Positions 9,471 through 19,398 of a stretch of DNA of 26,588 nt are shown here, in pieces. Under the pieces are notes generated by a model. The model was not told the origin of the DNA and searched no databases. It saw nothing but the letters and a program-made list of their open reading frames with translations. Each line of letters begins with the position of its first letter. Positions within the stretch are counted from its first letter, which is position 1. The stretch comes from Ophiothrix spiculata (Eukaryota; Echinodermata; Ophiuroidea; Amphilepidida; Ophiotrichidae), in assembly GCA_000969725.1 (NCBI GenBank), contig JXSR01S028966.1; one strand, given 5' to 3'. The position numbers and the translations under genes were made by a program.

Positions 9471-10531
9471 TTTGTGTTTTAAAATTAGCGCTGAAAACCA
9501 ACCACTGTCAAAGTTCCTAAAAACGAGTGGGAAAATTTAATTAGACCCTAGATTGGTCATTTTTTTAAATTAAATATTTTGTCCTAAATCTTTCCCCAGG
9601 ATCCGACCATATACAATGCCCATAGTCCATGGTTTGGCTGACTTTTGACCTTTTTCCTTTGCTATTCTCCACATACGCAAACTAAAAATACTGTGCAATT
9701 TGGGCTGAAGTAGCAGACGCCACTTTGAAATGGGCTTTCGCGAAATCAAGCAGGTAAAACCATATCAAAATTCACCTTAAATGCAAGGTTATGTCATAAT
9801 CTTGAAGAAAAAAAAGTGAGAACTATTCATTAATTTGACCGGGAAATGACCATATTTGACCTTTGTAAAAGAATATGCCAGCTATTTACTGGTGTGCACC
9901 CTTCAGTGCTGATAATAAACATTCAAGAGGTTTTATTGCTAGATCTCACAATTCTCTTCTAAAACCAATATTACAAAATCACCATTTAGAGATGGACACA
10001 AAGGCTTACCAAAATATAAAAACACGAAATCAAGGGTTCAAGTTGCAAAACTTAGGATTGAGCTAACACAATGTTATTCAAAACCTATTTAGTTTATGCT
10101 TTGCAGGATCATTTTTGGGTTTGTCTATGCCTATCGGCGATCAAGAGTTCTTGATTTTACGATGCCATTATTTGGAGCAAAGTTTAAAATCCTTAAGAGG
10201 GATCACTGATATAAATGTAAATTACATACAAAATGCTCTACAATATATGCACCCTAAACATCAGGGTATAGAAAAAAAAACTTTCTGGGAACTTTACTCG
10301 TGCTAATGAGAATTTTCTGTGAGATTTATGAAAAAATGCACGAATTGCTCTAAAAACTCACTTGGTTATGTTGTATTCCAGAAAAAATCATCTGTCGTCA
10401 GAAATTCTTGTAATTTATTATTTGACTTTATATTATTTTTTTTAAAGCTTGTCGATTTTTTTCTGGGCATGGCGTGGCCGCGTTAACGTGGATTTCGAAG
10501 CCCTACTAAAAATATTGTTCAAAAACAAAAC
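9471..10531. other. Right part of the A-only island, no recognised feature
   Basis: AT-rich, with two chance-length ORFs (9875-10066 and 10115-10306) that lack protein-family features. The only compositional break is a short GC-rich patch near 10469-10505 (GCATGGCGTGGCCGCG). Confidence 0.45.
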
Positions 10532-11292
10532 CAAATGTGTATAATATTATCTTCACTAAACATTTTGTGAGAAATCTACCAAGAGGTATTCTAAACACTG
10601 CTAGCATGATTCATAAGATTCCCATATACTCTCCAGATATTTAATATATTAAGCAATTGATTATCTCTGGAAACACAATCCTAGACTTTAGCACATGGAT
10701 TGTCCCTCTAATATTTTCATCCAATCACGTGCAGTCTGATCACATAGGACATGAAAAACAAAACTGCCGAGATTTCCAACAGGTCCCACTTTACACAAAA
10801 TAAGACATGACGATCAATGCTGCATTCATAACCAATAACTGCCTAGTTTCCTGAGCTATGATAACCAAATTTCTCTCGATTTACAATCTGTAAAACTAAA
10901 TTTACACTCAAAACCCCTGAGACGGCTCTTATAATCCTTGCACAAAATGTACCCCTTCAAGTGCATCATATATTGATAGAATATTCAAGCCACTGCACTA
11001 TGAGAATCAATGCAGAAGTTGAAACACAGTTCATATTACGTATGTAACAGGTAGGTTTAAAGCTACGATAAAAGTTATATTGTGAAATTGCAGTCATGAA
11101 ATGATTTAAAAACCTAAATTTGATTCATTTTGTCTAATTTTAATTTGCATTTTTCTTTAATTTGTCCCCTCCTAATATGTGTTATATTGTAAAGGTAAAG
11201 TCTTTTTGGCTTCCCAGTCTATACCATTCTATACTCTGTAAATCTTGAAGTATGCAAAAGACATGCCAGTTGGTCTGCATTGAGAATGGTAG

Positions 11293-11553
11293 TCAAGATT
11301 GATCTCACCGGACAATGAAGACCGCCTCAAGTCCATCTTCCAGGCAACCACAAGACAGGTGAGACCCCTGGAGAAGGAACTCAGTCAGCTCGATCTTCTT
11401 TCAAGTTACACCATTTGGAATGCTCTCCTGTGTTGTGGTTTGATAACTTTGGTCCTTTCTCCAGTTCTCCTATTTATTGTCTTGTGTGTTGCATGTTGTG
11501 TGTATACTTACAAACATTTTGTTGTATTTTTGTCTACCCTGCATGTGTTTTGA
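11293..11553 (+). CDS. Candidate 3'-terminal exon, membrane-segment peptide (copy B)
   Basis: Counterpart of 950-1210 at the exact offset of 10343, with the same stop, internal CAGGTGAGA and upstream AG. Relative to A, residue 32 is D instead of A and residue 54 is S instead of F (numbering from the TTG at 11299). The S interrupts the hydrophobic span only mildly. Both changes are non-synonymous against one silent difference, too few to judge selection. Stub C ends upstream of this exon, so only two copies exist here. The same caveats apply: no recognised family, no ATG, and a retroposed relic is possible. Confidence 0.35.
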   Translation, partial: SRLISPDNEDRLKSIFQATTRQVRPLEKELSQLDLLSSYTIWNALLCCGLITLVLSPVLLFIVLCVACCVYTYKHFVVFLSTLHVF

Positions 11554-11605
11554 TGAAACCAAACTGAGTCCTGGTTTTCTGTACATTCTTTGTCACCTTT
11601 TTGTA

Positions 11606-11611
11606 AATAAA
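11606..11611 (+). promoter_or_regulatory. Polyadenylation signal AATAAA (copy B)
   Basis: Exact counterpart of the signal at 1263-1268, 53 bases after the stop of the copy B exon. Confidence 0.35.
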
Positions 11612-12326
11612 AGAATGATTATACTACTATGAAATGTTGGGACAACTATTTTTTATATAGTGACGTTTTGGGAACTTGCCCCACATGCCATTGGCCACCC
11701 CTCGCTACGCTACTACTCACTTTGTAGTTTTGTTTACATTGTCCATATTTTTTTTGTTTAACCTGTAACATCCTGAAGTTTGATGACTTATTCTTATTTC
11801 CCCATCTGTAAAGCCTATGTATGTGTATATTGCTAAAAACACAAATTAATTCATATATGATATAAATGTGGGTTAATCTAAACCAAACAACTCTTCATGT
11901 GCAACAGACAATAACAAGATCAAATGCCATGCATTAATGGTTCACATTTTCTAGGAGAAATGCATGTGGGAGACACAATATCGGCTAGCGCAAACATTAT
12001 GCTTATGGGTAGTGGGAACGATATCACAACAGCTAGAGACCTTTTTTGAGACAAACATTTTAGTTTTACCTTGAAAATTTGTCAATATTTTCAGTTGTTT
12101 TAGCACATATTTCATCATGGAAGTGTAGCCTAAATTTGAGTGAGGTTTTGAATTAGGTCACATGCAATTGTGGCCTGTTAAATTAATTTATTTCATTTCC
12201 TCTAATGCCCATTATTGCAAAAACATTTCATCATAAAAATAGGTTAAGCTAAACCAAACAACTGCTTTATGCATACCAGGCATGGCAGAATTAAATATGG
12301 CTTGTGAGAATTTTCAATGAGAAAAA

Positions 12327-13331
12327 CATCCGGACAGATCAGGAATATCAATGGGTGTTGAAAATCTTAAAATGATGTTAATGTAAAAATAATACTCTAA
12401 AGCTTAACCTGAAAAGCGGTGAACAACTGCAACAGTTAACAATAATAGTTAAAAACTGAGCAACAAAACTTACTTTTTATTCTGAATATTTCAGTGATGT
12501 CCATCACCATCCTCAACGGTTTAAATCTGAGTTCCAACTGATTTTTCTCTGAATCTCGCCGTAGATGGTATTATAGATTATGACGGTATAGTATAATAAT
12601 ACTGCTAATAAAGATAATAATAATAAAAAATACTGCTACCTTCTGGGATAGATCTGATGCGTTTTGGAAAAAAAATAAACAGAGAGAGAGAGAGAGGAAA
12701 TTTCCCCCTTTCTTTCTTGCACTCAACTAGACACAGATATTCCCATTATGAAGCATGTGTGGGCGTATATAGGTTGCATATATTGTGCACCCTATATACG
12801 CCAAAAGAACAATTTTCAATAACTTGCCACAATAAGACTGGCTGTCATTTTCATATGTTAATAAAGCGGTCAAAATAAACAGGGATACCCAGTTATACTT
12901 CTTGCTCAAAACAGCACTTGTACTGGGTATTTAAAATTATTAGAATAAATTGAACCTTGTTTTTATGCAATTGTAGCTTAAATGTGAGATTTTGAATAAG
13001 GTCACATAAAATTGTGGCAAGTTAAAGCAATGATTAATTTCCTATATTTCCCATTGATGTACCCCAATACAAAAAAACATTTCATCATAAAAATAGGTTA
13101 ACCTAAACCAAACAACGGCTTGATGCATACCAGACAAGACAGAACTGTAGTTTTTTCCTTGAGAAATATGATACATGGAAATGGGCCAGCGAAAGCATCG
13201 GAACAGATCATGAATATCAATGGGGGTTGAAAACATACTTATATTATCAGCAAAATAATGCAAACTTAAAAACAAAAAGAATGCTTGATGGAAAGCTTAA
13301 CCCGAATAGCGGTGAACTTAACAAATCATAC
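12327..13331 (+). other. Unit sequence with repeats r1/r2 (copy B)
   Basis: Colinear with about 1984-2900 but clearly more diverged than the preceding 1.27 kb. It includes a GA-rich microsatellite (AGAGAGAGAGAGAG, about 12680-12695) and a hairpin that copy A lacks (12762-12802). ORFs at 12657-12878 and 13042-13275 are not shared intact with copy A and are treated as chance. Confidence 0.5.
12762..12802. repeat. Copy-B-specific hairpin
   Basis: GGCGTATATAGG and its perfect complement CCTATATACGCC flank a 17-base loop. Copy A has a shorter unpaired sequence here (GTACCCGATATAAGCAGAAG), so the structure arose or was lost after duplication. Confidence 0.65.
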
Positions 13332-13697
13332 GGCCAAAAAAAAAATTGTTTGTTTTCCCTCCAGTGGAAAAATTAAAATTTTGGGTCGGTCGGTCAGTTA
13401 ATTTTTTTTTCTCTTCACATATATTTTAAAGAATGATGTCATTCCATGGATTTTATCGTGAATACCAAGCAATGCAGCGCTCAATCAAAGATTTTGGGTT
13501 ATTATTTAGAGGAAATATGCATTTATACTACTAAATATGACTTTATACTGCTAAATTTTACGTTTTCCATCAAAAATATTGAGTTTTCATATCCTACATG
13601 TTTGAAGAAAAACAAAACAAAACTAAATTACCCGACCCAAATTTTTGGCTTTTTAGGGTCGTTCGCAGAGGGCAAACAAACATATTTTTTTTAGGCC
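13332..13697. mobile_element. PIF/Harbinger-like MITE, GGCCAAA ends (copy B only)
   Basis: About 366 bp with ends GGCCAAAAAAAAAATTGTTTG and, inverted, GGCCTAAAAAAAATATGTTTG. The arms continue through a CCCTC box and GGGTCG. Flanking triplets are TAC and TAA, compatible with a slightly decayed 3-bp TWA duplication. Related termini occur at 19985-20382 and 23639-23902. There is no transposase. Confidence 0.7.
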
Positions 13698-13921
13698 TAA
13701 CAGTCATACTGCGGCAGTTACAGTAGTAAAAGTCATCCTCTGAGTGATATTTCCCCAAAGAAGGGATTTATGAAAAAGGAAGAATGCCATAAAAATAGAG
13801 GAAGCTTTCTTGGTATGTTGTTGGGAGGTGTTATCTATAAAGCTGTCTGTTACCTACAATTTGGAATAGGGAAAAACTGGAAAAGGAAGAATCTTCCACT
13901 TGTTAATTTTGTGAACATATA

Positions 13922-14449
13922 CACTCTTGGTCAAAAGTGTTTGCGCACAAAACCTTTAACCAGCCATATCTCGAGAACCGTTCATTATTTGCAATATTTT
14001 TTTACAAATTTTATATATTTTATAGTTCTAAAGAAATCAACATGAATTGCATTTAGCGCATTTAAAAATACTGCGCGCTAAACGTACTTTATACTTTCTT
14101 CTGCACCTTAAAAAATGGAGTTTAAATGTATAACTGCAAATTTTTTTAAAAGCTCATAACCTGAAAATGTTTTTTTTTAAAGGTTACACGGTGATAACGA
14201 GCAATGAGAAAATTAAATTATAAGGGTACATATCAATAACTGCATGTGGTGTATTTATATGTGGTCCAGGAAATCGGCCATTTTTATGGTTATGGAAGAT
14301 CGAACAGAAGAGGAAACATTGATTTATTTATATTGGATACATATTACACCTACAAAAAACAATTAATTTGTTAGAGTCTGGTTCGTTTGATATAATAATT
14401 TGTTTTTAGCCTGTTTGTAAGCATTTGCAAACGCTTTTGATCGGGAATG
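13922..14449. mobile_element. Tc1/mariner-type non-autonomous element (copy B only)
   Basis: 528 bp flanked by TA at 13920-13921 and 14450-14451. The imperfect inverted ends are CACTCTTGGTCAAAAGTG and CATTCCCGATCAAAAGCG, followed by TTTGC on both sides. Removing the element restores ACATATAACTTTGG, the site that copy A implies. A 91-codon ORF at 13770-14045 straddles the left end and is fortuitous. Confidence 0.75.
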
Positions 14450-15682
14450 TAACTTTGGCAATAAAAATGCACACTCAAGACTTCACAAAATTCTGAATCA
14501 TATATCACGCTAATACTGTGACTTATTTACAACTCAACTTTTTTCATGCTGGTAATTCACGAAAGTACAATGAATATGTTAATACCCTGATTTTTGTCAT
14601 ATACAAAAATCAAAAATTCCATTCCAAGTGTTACAAAATTGGGTTAATTAAAACAAAATCCAGTCATAAGCATTTTAGAAAATACAGGATAACACATCAG
14701 ACACCTTAATTTTTTTTATTTTTTCAGTGAGAAATATGATATGCATGATATAGAAGAATAAGAATTTAAGCATAAGAAGAATTTAAGCATATCAGTTGGT
14801 GTTAAAAACATACACTAGCAATCATGTAATGCATATTGATGATTCAGGTGTAAGGGTCAGTTTATACTTTTTGGCACACCAAATATTTGATGCAACAATT
14901 ATGTGTTTTTGTTTCAAACCACTATACACTAATTTCGTATGCATTGCGCTTGTGAAGACTGTGTCGATGGATGACAAATGATGCATATCGACGGACGACG
15001 AATAAACCATTACTGTTAGAATCTTATTTTTCATCTTGACATTTTAAGCATCAACTTAAATGATATCCTACATTTCTATTAAGAAAACTTTTGACATTCT
15101 CATTAGTTTTATTATTTTCATTTTAAATCTTCATTTATTACTACTTTCCTTATCTTCAACATGCAGTAAAACATCATTAATTGAAAATGAACTTAATGCT
15201 GTACAATACTTTATCCAACATAACTTGTACAAAATAATTTAAACATACTTTGATTCATACCTCTTCCCCCCAAAAAATGTTAACACAAAAGATGATCTTG
15301 TTTCAAATCTAATTTCAAATATACGTAATTTCACCATATTTGCGGATCTACTACGGTCTCCTCCAATAACATTAACAATAATTCTGATATGACTTTAGAC
15401 TCAGATGAACGCATGAATATTCATTGCAAAACATCTATAGTTATCAGGGCATAATACATATTCAAATAATCCTTATGTAAGTATATTCATAGATAGCGGT
15501 TCACATCAAAAAGAGGTCGGACGACCTGAAAAGAGGTTGTAAGGTAATATGTTATATTCAGTTGATCATTGCTGCAGGAAACAAATCAGATATTCTCATG
15601 TCATACATTTATGCATTAATGTCCCAAGAGAGGAATATACAACATAATTTTCCTCGTTCCCTTAGCTATTTGCATATTGGAT
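14450..15682 (+). other. AT-rich unit sequence shared with copy A
   Basis: Counterpart of 3664-4922 with small indels. The ORFs at 14518-14709, 14796-14981 and 15060-15242 do not keep frame in copy A. No other feature is recognised. Confidence 0.5.
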
Positions 15683-16052
15683 CAGTGGCAGAGCCAGACT
15701 TTTTGGTTAGGAGGGGAAAACAAATTTCTTCCTGATTTTCCGCCACATATGATGCCTTGCAGGGGTAAATAAATCAGTTTTGGTAGAACCATTATCCATG
15801 CAAGTTGATTTTAAAATTTGACAAGGAAAAAATGGTCTCATACATTTCTTTGTAGTTTTGGGCACATTTGTCCCAAACCCATTGGTTCAAATAGGAAAAA
15901 ACCAAGCAGGGGGAAACACAATCGGCAGGCACATATGGATCATTTTGGGTCTAAGAAGGGCACATTTGATTCTTTTGTCTTTTTCTCCACAATTTATTTC
16001 CCTGTTCATGTTTTTTTTCCAGATTATTACCACACTTTGACCAAAATTTCCT
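15683..16052. mobile_element. CAGTGGCAGAGCC-end element, right-truncated (copy B)
   Basis: Counterpart of 4923-5356. Homology stops after ACCAAAATTTCCT near 16052, so the right terminal repeat and the following 140 bp of copy A are missing and replaced by unrelated sequence up to 16336. Confidence 0.65.
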
Positions 16053-16336
16053 CTTCTAGGGAGCAGATAGGCTCCGAAAAGGGGTTCTAGAGAACTGATG
16101 TGACCCAAAAATGACCCTTGAAAACTCTTTTTGGGGGCTAAATTTGGGCTCTGGAAGCCAAAATTTTGAGATCTTGAGAACTGAATTTCAAAAAATGAGG
16201 GCAGGGAACTGAAAATTTTTGAAAATAGGTTTTGCGAACTAAAGATTGTGTTTGAAATGGGGATCTAGGGAGTGGCAGACAAGGCATGGAAAGGGGGTCT
16301 TGAGGGCCGCACATATCCGTACCATCTTTCTATCCT
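16053..16336. repeat. Copy-B-specific G-rich segment with degenerate ~30-bp repeats
   Basis: Replaces A 5283-5498. It contains a run of degenerate units of about 30 bp around GAGAACTGAATTTC, GGAACTGAAAATTT and GAACTAAAGATTG (16176-16265), plus an earlier GAGAACTGATGTGACC. It is markedly richer in G on this strand than its surroundings. No inverted termini are seen, and its origin is unknown. Confidence 0.55.
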
Positions 16337-16478
16337 GGACATACGTCTTATGAGCTACCAAATATTTGGCGCAACAACTGTTTAGAATCTAATATATAAT
16401 TCCTATGTATTTCCTTATAAGACTAGAAAATGTATTGGAATTAAGGTAATAGCAAACATTCGGTAGCTCATGCAATAG

Positions 16479-16958
16479 ACCTTGTCAAAACACAACTTTC
16501 CGAGAATTTCCCAACCTGATTTTACACTTTCTGGCAATAGCGACAGAAAAAGTGACTCAACACAATAACCAGAATGTTAAGTTCGCGGTCTCGTCAACTG
16601 GTTGTGTACGAATTTGAACTTGTAATTAGCGTTAGCACTATCAAGTCACTTTTCGTGTGATCGCCCTGTTGTGACTTGAAATCTTAAGCTTAATCAGCCA
16701 ATTTCAAATGGAAATTTCACTCTTAGTGGTGAGCTTATGGTACCATCAGCCAAAAGTTGTTCAGAATTAGTGTATCTAATAATGTAGGGGTCTGGTTCTA
16801 TTTATTTTTCACTCTTATTGCACTGAAATGCCAGAGAATTTTCGGAAAGTTTTGTTGACAAAATTGTGCATACTAAATTAGCTTGTACATGATTGGTTTA
16901 AAAAATGGCCATGTGATCAATGTTCCGGAGATTTCCGAATGGATTTTGAAAAAGTCTG
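16479..16958. mobile_element. Inverted-repeat element (copy B only), TAG-flanked
   Basis: 480 bp inserted at CAATAG|TCAGG of the ancestral unit, flanked by TAG at 16476-16478 and 16959-16961. The ends are imperfect inverted repeats (ACCTTGTCAAAACACAACTT against CAGACTTTTTCAAAATCCAT), each followed by a CGGAAA/TTTCCG block. A better internal partner of the left arm, TTGTCAACAAAACTTTCCG, lies inverted at 16844-16862, suggesting nesting or rearrangement. The superfamily is unassigned. Confidence 0.6.
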
Positions 16959-18538
16959 TAGTCAGGCCCTATCAGTATCAGAAGCCTCTGTAAAACTAGA
17001 AAACAAATAATTGGAATAAAGTGACATTTCCAGCATGCATTTTTTGTATTCATTTTTTTATTTAAAAAAATGAAAAGAGGTGAGTTTTAATCAAGTCATA
17101 ATCATAAAATGCCACTTTAATATGCATGTGTCTTGTCAAATACAAAACAAAATGCATAAATTTACATGCCCGAAGACATTTATTTTCAAACATTTTAAAT
17201 CACACACACAAAAACTGTTTCATTCTTACAAAAAAAAGTATTTATATAAGTGGCAGAAAAAATTACTTCAGGCTGCAATTCACATCAGAATTTAATTAAG
17301 CTCTCACCTAAATCTTCTTTTTATAACAATTTTCTCATGAATTCCTGAAATCAGTGCAATAAACTTTGCATGAAATATGCAAAATAACAAACACAAACCG
17401 AACTGACAGGTGCTTTTCATTCGCCATGTTTCTTTACAACACGCCTTTGGGATTTATATATCAAACCAGGTAGCGAAGCATTTTGTGCTTCATCTCCATT
17501 GTAAAACATAAAACTTGATAAAAATTGTCTTTTCAAAGTCAATGACTTTTCTTTTGGTAACATTTTTATAAGTTTGAATTGTGTTACAAACTGATAATGA
17601 CATTGAGGTAGAAAAGTCTAGTCTTCCAATATCATTGCCTTCAGGGGAGAGCAAAGGTTTGCTCTATGAAATTTGCAATATGCTTTCCCCATCTTTCTAA
17701 CAAATCCACTTTTTATTACACTTACATTACAATAAGATAAATGCACTTGTTTTGTCTACATCTACACCATTATGTTCAAAAATAGATTTGGCTTGAAGTG
17801 GTTTTCATTATTTCTAGGGAATATCTATCTAAAACTTTATTCTTTTACATGTTACAAACACAGAAGTTATTTGTAGTATAACAATGTTACTTCAAAAGTG
17901 CTTGTTTATGAAAATAAGTATCTTTAAGGTAAAAGATTTTAGAGATATCTCTAACAAATCAAAGATGATAAACTTAAAATTGATGATTGTTCTTTTTCAA
18001 AGCTGGTGCACAAAATGTGTATAATATTATCTTCACTAAACATTTCGTGAGGAAATCAACCCAGAGGTATTCTAAACACTGCTAGCATGATTCAAAGATT
18101 CCCATATACTCTCAAGATATTTAATATATATATTAAGCAATTGATTATCTCTGGAAACACAATCCTAGACTTAAAAAAAATGGATTGTCCCTCTAATATT
18201 TTCATCCAATCACGTGCAGTCTGATCACATAAGACATGTAAAACAAAACTGCCGAGATTTCCAACAGGTCCCACTTTACACAAAATAAGACATGACGATC
18301 AATGCTGCATTCATAACCAATATCTGCCTAGTTCCTTCAGCTATGATAACCAAATTTCTCTAGATTTACAATCTATAAAACTAAATTTACACTCAAAACC
18401 CCTGAGATGGCTCTTATAATCCTTGCACAAAATGTACCCCTTCAAGTGCATCATGTATTGATAGAATATTCAAGCCACTGCACTATGAGAATCAATGCAG
18501 AAGTTGAAACACAGTTCACATTACGTATGTAACAGGTA
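16959..18538 (+). other. AT-rich unit tail (copy B)
   Basis: Colinear with 6010-7052 plus 10532-11053. No coding or structural feature is recognised. A 71-codon ORF at 17080-17295 is frameshifted in copy A by several indels, arguing against coding. Confidence 0.5.
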
Positions 18539-18744
18539 GATTTAAAGCTACGATAAAAGTTATAGTGTGAAATTGCGGTCATGAAATGATTAAAAAACCT
18601 AAATTTGATCCATTTTGTTTAATTTTAATTTGCTCTTTCTTTACTTTGTCCCCTCCTAATATGTGTTAAATTTTAAAGGTAAAGTCTTTTTGGCTTCCCA
18701 GTCTATACCCTTCTATACTCTGTAAATCTTGAAGTATGCAAAAG
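18539..18744 (+). repeat. Truncated third copy (stub C)
   Basis: Homologous to 711-920 and 11054-11263 and directly downstream of copy B. It stops at GTATGCAAAAG, just before the candidate exon of the unit, and unique sequence follows. By hand it differs from A at about 12 positions plus a small indel, whereas A and B differ at only 2 positions in the same interval. It may be the footprint of the direct repeat that mediated the original duplication. Confidence 0.85.
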
Positions 18745-18821
18745 GCAGTCGATTAACGTACATGAACCAATATAACCATGCGTTGAAGTAAATCTGCCCA
18801 TATTTCTTGAAACATAACATA

Positions 18822-19037
18822 CCGTATCCACTCGTCCAATTCAACTAGTCATTTTCAGAATTTAGATCACGTTACAGTTGAGCGCTTTCATACTAACGTG
18901 CCAAAAATTGTTAAAATAATTTAAATGAAGTGTCGGTCATAGAGTATGACTATTTGATAAACTTTTGGAAATGGGGATTTTGTTAATTTAAGGAGATTGT
19001 CAGATGGAAAATAGTTGAATTAGACGAGTGAATAGGG
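18822..19037. mobile_element. TA-flanked MITE, CCSTATYCACTCGTC ends
   Basis: 216 bp flanked by TA at 18820-18821 and 19038-19039. The terminal 24 bases, CCGTATCCACTCGTCCAATT and onward, pair with the other end at all but three positions. The TA duplication suggests Tc1/mariner. There is no ORF. Confidence 0.8.
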
Positions 19038-19398
19038 TACCAAATCTTGCTGAATATTCAAATGAATTTATAATCATGTTTGTCCATGTGATACCAACAA
19101 AATTTGCCCAAAATAATACCAAAAACATGAACAATTCATGTCACAGTGATTTGGTCTTAATCAATCCTCATCATTCATAAGTAGTCTCTTACATAATACA
19201 AAACCACAAGTTCATAATGTTGTAGAATATAAGGGACACCCTATGGATCTTGTAACAGAGTCTGATTGCTTTTTGCATACTTTAAGGTTTATAGAATAAT
19301 ACAGGTTTGGCTGTTTAATTTGTGTTTTTTATGGAAAAAGTGTTATAATATTGATAAACGAAGATGGTTTATGTTGCCTTAAGTAACACTTGTCTTAA

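Larger units (their letters stand above)
7053..10531. other. 3.48-kb island present only in copy A
   Basis: In copy B the flanks are contiguous (GGTGCACAAAATGTG near 18012), whereas in A they are separated by 3.48 kb holding two TTAA-type elements, a LINE fragment and two MITEs. No terminal inverted repeat or long target duplication bounds the island as a whole. I cannot tell whether it is a composite gain in A or a deletion in B. Confidence 0.8.
711..11053 (+). repeat. Tandem duplication, copy A (10.34 kb)
   Basis: The sequence from 711 recurs in the same order from 11054. Its last 0.52 kb (10532-11053) recurs at about 18017-18538. The offset is exactly 10343 over the first 1.27 kb. Copy A differs from B by copy-specific insertions at 2903-3155, 3292-3352, 3456-3663, 5683-6007 and 7053-10531, and by a replaced segment near 5283-5498. 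Away from the first 1.27 kb the copies differ by a few percent, with locally higher divergence and many small indels. Confidence 0.95.
11054..18538 (+). repeat. Tandem duplication, copy B (7.49 kb)
   Basis: Colinear with 711-11053 and joined head-to-tail to copy A. It lacks the 3.48-kb island of A: the flanks of 7053-10531 are contiguous here at about 18012. It has its own insertions at 13332-13697, 13922-14449 and 16479-16958, and a substituted segment at 16053-16336. The junction with the next stub (AACAGGTAGATTTAAAGC) matches the A/B junction (AACAGGTAGGTTTAAAGC). Confidence 0.95.

Noticed and set aside
12670-12700. GA microsatellite as a regulatory GAGA site
   Set aside because: A short simple repeat in AT-rich DNA with no gene nearby; no regulatory role can be supported.
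13770-14045. 91-codon + strand ORF
   Set aside because: It runs from unit sequence into the left end of a MITE, and the corresponding frame in copy A is broken.
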